A stretch of 64,000 nt of DNA, taken from positions 215,653 to 279,652 of the forward strand of contig MNCI01004755.1 in the NCBI GenBank assembly GCA_015680685.1, read 5' to 3'. Below the pieces are notes generated by a model. That model ran no database searches and was not told where the DNA came from. It saw only the letters and a list, made by a program, of their open reading frames with translations. Origin of the DNA: Gnetum montanum (taxonomy: Eukaryota; Streptophyta; Gnetopsida; Gnetales; Gnetaceae). Below, in pieces: positions 56,692-64,000 of the stretch; position 1 is the stretch's first letter, and each line of letters begins with the position of its first letter. The translations under genes and the position numbers were made by a program.

Positions 56692-58521
56692 TGCAATCGA
56701 AAACATCAGTGGCTGGAACACCGAGAGGTTGCCAGGCGAATGGTTTAACCACGAATCTGTGCAAGGACCATGCTAGAGAGAAACAGAAGCAAGGTGCCTT
56801 GAACGGTCTGGTTGATTAGACAAGGACTTAATCATTGTATCTTAACCTTTCATAAATGCTTGTTTCAGAAGCGAGACACGTGAAGTAAATCAACGATCAA
56901 TAAATGCAAAGTGGTGAAAATAGTACAAAACAATGATGATAGTAAGCAAATAGCAAAATAGACTTGGGTGAGAAGGTGCACCACCCCAAGGTTGAGGGTT
57001 TGATCCTTTACTTTATTGAAAGGTGTACAATAAAACACACAACACAAAAGAGGCATAGCTTACATAGAGCAGTATGGTCATAGATCTCCTAACTGTAGAG
57101 CCAACCAACAAACTCAAAGCTAACCAGAGTGCTAAAAATTGCTGACTATGCTCTCTGAAAGCCAACTTAAAAGCCAATCACCCCCCAAGCCAACCCTTTG
57201 AGTGTTGTTTTCTAGGGTATTTATAGGGCTAGGAGCAGGAGAAAAATGTGGTTTGGATGCCATGTGTCCTGGGCTCCACAAGGTGCAAACATGGCTGTGC
57301 TATGTAGGTGTGCGATGCTGGAGGTGAGCTTTGTTATGCTGTGACCATACTGCTAAAACTGCATGTGCCAAAATCCAATGTGCCAACAATGTAAGAAAAA
57401 TGAAGCCTATGCTCTAGGAATACATCTTTCCTACTCTTGCAAGTAGGGTCAAGCGTAGGAAAAATTTTTGGGGATTGACCAGGGGTATGCAAAATGAAGC
57501 AAACTTGCTGATTTTGTTTGCCAAAGAGATATCAGGGTGAGAATAATCATTGCCAACAAGTTATAGAGCTAACCAAAGATGTCTTGATGCCTCCATGCCA
57601 ATGTTGCACTACCCATGTTGTTTAACACATTGGCGTAGCATAAGTAACTACTTGCTATGCTGTGCTATGCTACGTAGCATAGCATAGCATAGCCACGGGT
57701 CTTGACAGAAAACTTGCGTAGGAGCCAAGAGCATTTGTGTGAGGCTTGGTTAGGAAAACAATTGCAACTTTTGTTCTCCATGCCAGGAAGCCTTTGGACT
57801 TGCTGAATTCATCTTTGAAACATTTCTGTCATTTTCCCATTATTGCTATGCTATGCTACACTATGTAGCGTAGCACAGCATAGCAACTAGTGTATCATGC
57901 TTCCTTGTTCAATTTGCCATTTTCTACCAAGAAACCTTGCTCAAGGTTTGAGGGCTAAGTGGGACAACCAATTTTGGAGGTTGAAGTGTTGCCAAGTGCA
58001 ATCTTCTTGCTGGAGTCACTTGGCAAAAGGGGGCCTTTGTGTGCTTTGTCCCTATTACGCTCTGCTATGCTGTATAGCATAGCGCCCTATGTTGGTGGAG
58101 CAAGTTTTCTTGATAGTTGCGACATGGGCAAATGCTTTGGAAGAACAACTTGTCATCAACTTACATCTTGAACACTTGATTAATCTCTTCGAGGCTTGCT
58201 ATGCTACACAGTGTAACATAGGATTGCAGATTTCTATGCTAGAAAACTTGTCGAAATGTTTTGCTCATACCAAACACTTTCAACAACTCCTAGCATGGTC
58301 CTTGGGTAGATTGCTAGCTAGGTTAATTGTCCAGTTGGGTAGGCTAGAAAGTCCAGCAGGCCTATCAGCCCTAGAGATAGAAAACTTGCCAGACTGTACA
58401 GTTTATCCTTGGTGCCTACACCATTCTGTCGGTCCATTATGATGTTACACTTGCGGGAATCCTTGCCCAAATTGCAAGACTTTGTTGAAGCATGAGGGTC
58501 CTAAAATTTTATGGTGTTTCA
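56692..58521 (-). repeat. Element A 5' LTR
   Basis: 1,830 bp. On the minus strand it starts TGAAACACCATAAAA and ends TTTTCGATTGCA. TATA box at 57,218-57,225 (plus-strand TATTTATA). A perfect 22-bp palindrome lies at 57,663-57,684. Right flank AGAAT. Confidence 0.88.
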
Positions 58522-60180
58522 AGAATATTAATTAACTAAGAAAAGCATTAAGTAACAATAATTAACATTAATTAATCTATTTTGACTGCGACAAGGTTTA
58601 TCACAAAGTTCGTCTTTATTGTCGTACACAAGATGTGCTTAGGTACACAATGCTTGAATAAAGATCCATTCACTTTATGACTCCTACTACGAGCACATCG
58701 AAATAATTCTAACTCTGAGAGGGAGAAAAGGAAAGAGTTTGGGTAAGGGTCTCACTAATCTATTGCTAAACCAAGTGCACCTGCCTCTTATTTATAGGCA
58801 ACAAGGTAGGTCCCAATATCGGATGCCCGATATCACTTGGGAGGCCCCAATATCGCGGATGCGATATCACGGTTCATCATACCCCCACGACTAAATGAAA
58901 ACTTATCCTCGAGTTCCTTACAAAATTTTGGGAAGGTATGGGATTATTAATTGAATGACAACTGATAATGGAATGGGGTGATAGACTCAAAGTGCCCGGT
59001 GAACAAATCAAGAACACATTACAACATTGGTGTTCATACCCATGGTGGTGAACACTATACATAAATGACATCTAGACTCTTATGTGATAGCTTAGAGTGA
59101 GAGAAAAGAAGATGAGGTGCATTGTTGCCGATGCTGAGATTGTGCCTTCCATTATTTATCCATAGCCATGTGACCAAACTTGTTCCTTTCTTAAATACTC
59201 TAGCTCTAGTCCGTCCCAAGTGCTCCCTCTTATCCTGTTCATTGTTCGTATGATCATCATCTACACACAAAACATAGTCACAAATTAGCAAGCATAGATA
59301 AACCACAATGCAGTTGATATCTTGCCTCAATATAAAGCACATTGGCTAAGTTATGGTTATGGTAGATATTGGGTTAGAGGGTTATTACTGGTGACTACCA
59401 GAGGTGTAGGGGTGAAACAAGTAGTAGAATGGAAAAATTTGTGACATGGACCCCATGACTAAGAGCAAACCTATGGTATCAATAAGGTGGAAAAAATAGA
59501 AGGAAAAAGAAAGATGGAAAAAATAACAATGGCGAAGCCAATAAAATGGATGTCATGGATGGGGATGAAATGAGAAATTACTAATTTCAAGAAATGTTTA
59601 AGGAAAAGAATTTAACAATTACACCATAAAGGAATGTTAGTGGGTCCTCCCCAAAGTAGGCTTTTGCCTTTTATGTCCTGACAAACCCACAAACCAAAGA
59701 GTTTGTAGGCTCTAGGAATGACACATGGAACAAGGGTTAAAAGCTTACCCACAAAAATTTACCAAGGAAAAACAATGCATCAACTAAAATATAGACTAAT
59801 CATAAAATTGGTAATGAGGTGGAAAATAGGAAGAAAGATGGAGAGGAGAAGATGGAATGGAATCCCAAGAGAAAGGTTGTGTAAAGTCTCTTGTGTATTT
59901 GATGGTTAAGGTAACTGAGTAGAACTTATTCCAAATACGGACTCAAACCAATTACATCCAGTGACCTCGCATCAATACACTTGACCAATCCATTCTCTTG
60001 AAGCAACAAAAATGCTTCCCCAAAGCATCACCACCATTCCAAGGAAAGCAAGATGGAGAAGCAGGAAGCAAGAAAGAGCCTTAGTTAGAGGGAACCTTCA
60101 GGCATGGATAACATGTCTTACAAGTGCCATAACCAGTGCTTGTAGCCCCATATTTCTTTATTATGTCTAAGGGGGATTGA
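58522..60180 (-). repeat. R/L repeat unit, tandem copy 1
   Basis: 58,522-59,340 holds family L text (TATA element, plus-strand TATTTATA at 58,789-58,796) and 59,600-60,180 family R text. The order and sequence recur at 60,632-62,220, an offset of about 2.11 kb. Its left end is cut by the LTR of A. No coding domain was recognised. Confidence 0.7.
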
Positions 60181-61152
60181 TGAGTGGCGAGGTACCCATA
60201 CACTCAACCATACGAATATGAGTGTTTCATGCATGATCCGGTCGAACTCCAAGGACCAAGTGCTTATGAGCCTTAATGGAACACTTAGGGTTAATCAATC
60301 ATTGTCTTCCCAAACTTACTTGTATTTTCATGGTTGTATGGTTAAGTAAGCTTGAGGTATATGATTTTTATAGCTTTTTTATTTTTATGTCTTCTGCTAA
60401 TAAAGGAGAGGGAGAAGAACTAAGTGGCTAACTTACATTAACTATTCATTAACTAGTTTCTAAATGTTCCTAACACTAGTATTCATTCCCACTTGCCATA
60501 CACATCCTGAACTAGTGCAACACTACTGGGATTACCAAATGCTAATCGTTACTAGGTTACCAAGCATTACATGCATGCTTGAAGTGGTCATACTGAGTGT
60601 ATTTAACTAAGGGGGTTGAGGGTTGAGAGAGATATTAATTAACTAGAAAAGCATTAAACAATCATTAATTACTAATTAGCTTAATTTGTATGCTACAAGA
60701 TTTATCATAAAGTTCATCTTTATTACCATACACAAAATTGTGCTCAGGTACAAATTGCTCAAATAAAGATTCGTTCACTCTATGACTCCTACTGCGGGCA
60801 CATAGGAATAATTCTAACTCTAGAATGACAAAACTACAAGAGTTTGGCTAAGGGTCTAAATCTAACTCTTATGGAACCAAGGGTACCACATAGTGGATGT
60901 GATATTACCTATGCAATATCATGTACGTGATATCGTAGTTTATCATACCCCCATGACTGAATGAAAACTCGTCCTCAATTTCCTTATAAAATATTAGGAA
61001 GGTATGGGATTATTGACTTGAATGACAACTAATGATGAATGGGATGACATGTGAATAGGTCAACATTACAATACATGACAACATTAGTGTTCATGACTAC
61101 AAGAGTGGACACTATACACAATTGACATCTAGCCTTATTTTCCAGCTGAGAG

Positions 61153-61183
<31 letters not shown>

Positions 61184-62260
61184 AAGACGTGTTGCTACCG
61201 ACACCAAGATTGCCCCTTCCATTGTTCATCCATACTCGTGCCATCAATCTTGTTCCTTGCACAATTGTTCCAGCACCAGTCCATCCTTAGTGTTTCCTCT
61301 AGGTCCAGTCCATTATTTTATAATTTCCATATGCACACACAACACAGTCACATATGAGAAAGGATAAGTAAATTACAATACAGTTGATACCTTGCCTCGG
61401 CATAAGGTCCATTGGATGAGTTTTGATATGGCCAATACGGATTCTAGAGATATAACATTGGTGACTACCCAAGGTGTAGGGGTTAGGAAAAATTGAATAA
61501 ATTGGACCAGGGCCCCCATGACTAAGAATGATCCTCCAGGATCGATAGAATGGAAAAAGATAAGGAATAAGAAATATGGAGAAAAATAAACAATGACAAT
61601 GCCAATAAAATGGATTTCAGAGATGGGAATGAAACAACAAAAAATGCTGATTGCAGAAATGTTTAAGGGAAAGAAGTTAACTAATGCACCAAATAGGAAT
61701 ACCAATGGGTCCTCCCCAAAGCAAGCTCATGCCATTTATGCCCTAACAAACCCACATTCAAAGAGTTCGTAGGCTCTGGAAATGTTGTTTGAAAGCAAGA
61801 GTTAAAGTCTTAACCACAAGAATTCACCAAAGAGAAAACAATGCATCAACCAAAATATAGACTATTGATACAACTGGCAATGAAGTTGGAAATGGAGAAA
61901 GAATGATGGGGAGAAGAGAATGGAATGGAGTCCCAAGAACAAGGTGGTGTATAGCTACTTGTGTATTTATGGTTAATGTGACTAAGTAGATCCCATTCCA
62001 AATCTAGCCTCAAATAATCCACATCTAGTGACTTTGAATTAAGACACTTGGCCAATCCATCCACTTGAAGTAACAAGAATGCTTCTACCAAAGAGTCAAC
62101 ACCATTTCGAGGAAAATGAGAAGGGGAGAAGGAGAAAGCGAGAAAGGGCCTTAGTTAGAGGGAACATGTTTGTTTAGTTCCATAACTAGTGCTTGTAGCC
62201 TAGATGATTATTTTGTCCAAGGGGTGTGCTTTGAATTCTCATTATTTTTTTTTTGTGTGA
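60181..62260 (-). repeat. R/L repeat unit, tandem copy 2
   Basis: 60,185-60,930 corresponds to one arm of the inverted repeat at 4,180-5,860; 60,632-61,370 repeats 58,522-59,340; 61,680-62,260 repeats 59,600-60,180. A GA microsatellite lies at 61,149-61,173. AAGGGGGAT at about 60,171 resembles a PPT in the plus direction, so the orientation of the parent element is uncertain. No coding domain was seen. Confidence 0.65.
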
Positions 62261-64000
62261 GAACCACAACATGCAAAGATTTAATTTTATTGGCTTAGCT
62301 TCCCAATAATGGAGCAATGTTGGAATGGTAAGGAAAACTCAGGAAGAAAACATCTAAGCACCCAAGAGAATAGCCAGGACAAATGCATCAAATCCCTTTG
62401 AAGTCACACCCCTTTCAGTCCTTGAGTCCTTCCTTAGTTTAAGAAATGCCCAGTCACCAATTCGTTAATAGTTTTATTATTAAAGAAGGGGACTGTACAG
62501 TTCCAAGCCAAGAGAGAGCATAGAAATTCATGGATGCTTGAATGATGTGGACTCATTGGCTGTTGTATCGAAAGAACCATACCTTAGTATCAACATTATA
62601 ACTCAAAGGTAAAAACCAAACATTAGCAATCAATAAAATACGGTTCATACTACCATCATGAGCACTTATTAGGTGACGAGTTTAACAAAAAAAAAAAACT
62701 AATAAACAAAGACAAAAAAAAACAAAAAAAAAACAAAATAAATAGTCACACAAAGAAATGAGAAAGTATAAAAATTAAAGAAATTTATAAAACAAAAACT
62801 TAAAAAAGAACACTAATGGGCTAGAGCCATGTTGGCCCAAAGTGATTGTTAAAAATGAAAATCACATTGAAGCCATGCTTGCTACTGTGACTACCAAAAA
62901 GGACAACCACAATGGAGCCACACTACCCAATGTGGCTACAAAAAATGGCAACCACATTGGGACCACAGTAGAGCCACACTGTCCAATGTGGCTAGGGGGT
63001 ATAACCATGTTGTTGATCACCACTGCATCCTTAGTCCTTACCATGTGCTACTACACCCTACCCTACACCTACAACAACCACCATCACTCATGCACACTCA
63101 CACTACATAGCACTGCCATCACTACTATGCCACCCTCACCTGGCTATCCCTACATAACCCAAGGTGTTGATCTATGTCTCTCTACTATGAACCACTCATT
63201 ATTCACCACCCAAACTAAGAAGTTACCATAGCATCAGTGTGCACTTGAGCTCCTCTACCATCACATAATTGAACAATCCTTCACTCACTACCATGCACTA
63301 CCTTGTGCTCTTCCCCCCTCCACCTAATTCTGGGGCCATGCCAACCAACATGGCCTAGGGGGATGACTCCAAATCCTAAAAAAGGAAGATGGGGGATTTT
63401 GCCAATCCCCTACCTTGTAAGGGTAGGGCAAACCCATTAGTGGCCATGCAAGTCAAGGGCCTATAAACCTCACAAATAGGACCACATTGCCATTACATGC
63501 CATCCCTTTGGTACATACCATAGCAAGTTCCACCTCTCTTTCTCCATGACACCTTGTCCCATCACTAAACTTGCATGTTACCTAGTAGGCATTGCTTCAT
63601 TGTTCCATTGTGCTATAGATGAAACCCTCCTTGGCCTGTCACATGTCACTAGTGAGTGTGCCATCTTGACCTTCCAAGACAAAAAGAAGCTTCTATCGAG
63701 CTATGGCCCCACAAATGTAGCATTGACCCATTGGGAGCTACACAAGCCAAGGGCCCACTATTGTTTGATTGCATGTAAAAGAATTATTAACATCTAAAAA
63801 CTAAAAATATATCTTGTTTTGCTTCTTAACCATTGGAACAGAATCAAATGCCTATGATAGATAATGCAAAAATTAGAGGAAATAGATCAAGTGACATCCT
63901 CAAATTAATTATAAAGAACCTCTATTGCACTCTCACCTCCCCTTGCCTCCTCCCCCCTCCCTCCATCCCTTGGACCCTCCACCCACAACCCCTGCCGCCC
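62261..64000. other. Unassigned sequence
   Basis: 62,690-62,810 is A-rich. 62,820-63,000 has loose CAACCACATTGG-type repeats. 63,000-63,780 contains open stretches (62,842-63,231; 63,546-63,797) with no recognised motif, probably chance. The right edge is CT-rich (CCTCCC). No gene or RNA was supported. Confidence 0.5.

Larger units (their letters stand above)
23088..58521 (-). mobile_element. Element A: Tat/Ogre-like Ty3/gypsy retrotransposon, interrupted by element B
   Basis: Minus-strand order: 5' LTR 58,521-56,692, PBS at 56,691, gag-pro to about 52,570, a tandem array, antisense gene G, RT/RNase H/integrase 30,000-26,610, a second tandem array, PPT, 3' LTR 24,916-23,088. The two LTRs are 1,830 and 1,829 bp and match along their length. 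Gag carries a CxxH-HxxxxC zinc motif and RT words (HALLSFMDGFSGYNQI) typical of Tat/Ogre/Athila elements. Element B (34,193-50,865) and a later tandem duplication lie inside. The flanking five bases (GAGGT left, AGAAT right) do not match, so the two halves may have been joined by rearrangement. Many stops make it inactive. Confidence 0.78.

Noticed and set aside
62842-63231. 129-codon open frame
   Set aside because: Low-complexity repeats, no motif, overlapping minus-strand frame, no promoter or splice evidence.

Overview
This window is plant nuclear DNA, almost entirely old transposable-element sequence. I found no intact host gene, no tRNA gene and no CRISPR array. The plant assignment rests on plant-type Ty3/gypsy LTR retrotransposons (one with a chromodomain-like tail, two of Tat/Ogre-like type), TATAAATA promoters, GT-AG introns, and coding decay dominated by CAG to TAG changes, as expected from plant CHG methylation. 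The nesting suggests a large, repeat-rich genome. I cannot name the species.

Layout. 1-10,650: LTR-like repeats (families R and L) in opposing orientations around about 5.05 kb, a decayed coiled-coil coding relic (1.1-4.0 kb) and a diverged tandem array of about 24-bp units (5.88-9.09 kb). 11,317-20,496: element E1, a complete but decayed Ty3/gypsy element with 508/507-bp LTRs and a perfect CTATT target-site duplication. Its order is LTR, PBS, antisense five-exon gene, leader with a 5S rRNA-like piece, gag, protease, RT, RNase H, integrase, chromodomain-like tail, PPT, LTR. 20,600-23,087: minus-strand pol relic of another element (C). 23,088-58,521: element A, a minus-strand Tat/Ogre-like element with 1.83-kb LTRs. 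58,522-62,260: two tandem copies of an R/L unit. 62,261-64,000: nothing recognisable.

Inside A, gag-pro lies on the right (about 52.57-56.64 kb) and pol on the left (about 26.6-30.0 kb). Between them, on the opposite strand, is a multi-exon gene (called G; 30,731-34,100 and 50,874-52,015) with its own TATA box. Four of its splice junctions preserve reading-frame phase. Element B, a plus-strand gag-pro-only element with 1.8-1.9-kb LTRs, inserted into G with a perfect CCATG target-site duplication (34,193-50,865). A later tandem duplication of about 10.7 kb spanning B and its A flank produced copy 1 (37,398-44,066, with about 4.0 kb deleted) and copy 2 (44,069-54,753).

The most interesting pattern is that two unrelated Ty3/gypsy elements, E1 and A, each carry an antisense, intron-containing, TATA-bearing gene of unknown function. 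In antisense orientation, introns survive retrotransposition because the sense genomic RNA does not splice them. A coiled-coil relic at 1.1-4.0 kb may be a third extra gene. A, B and E1 are all broken by stops and look immobile now.
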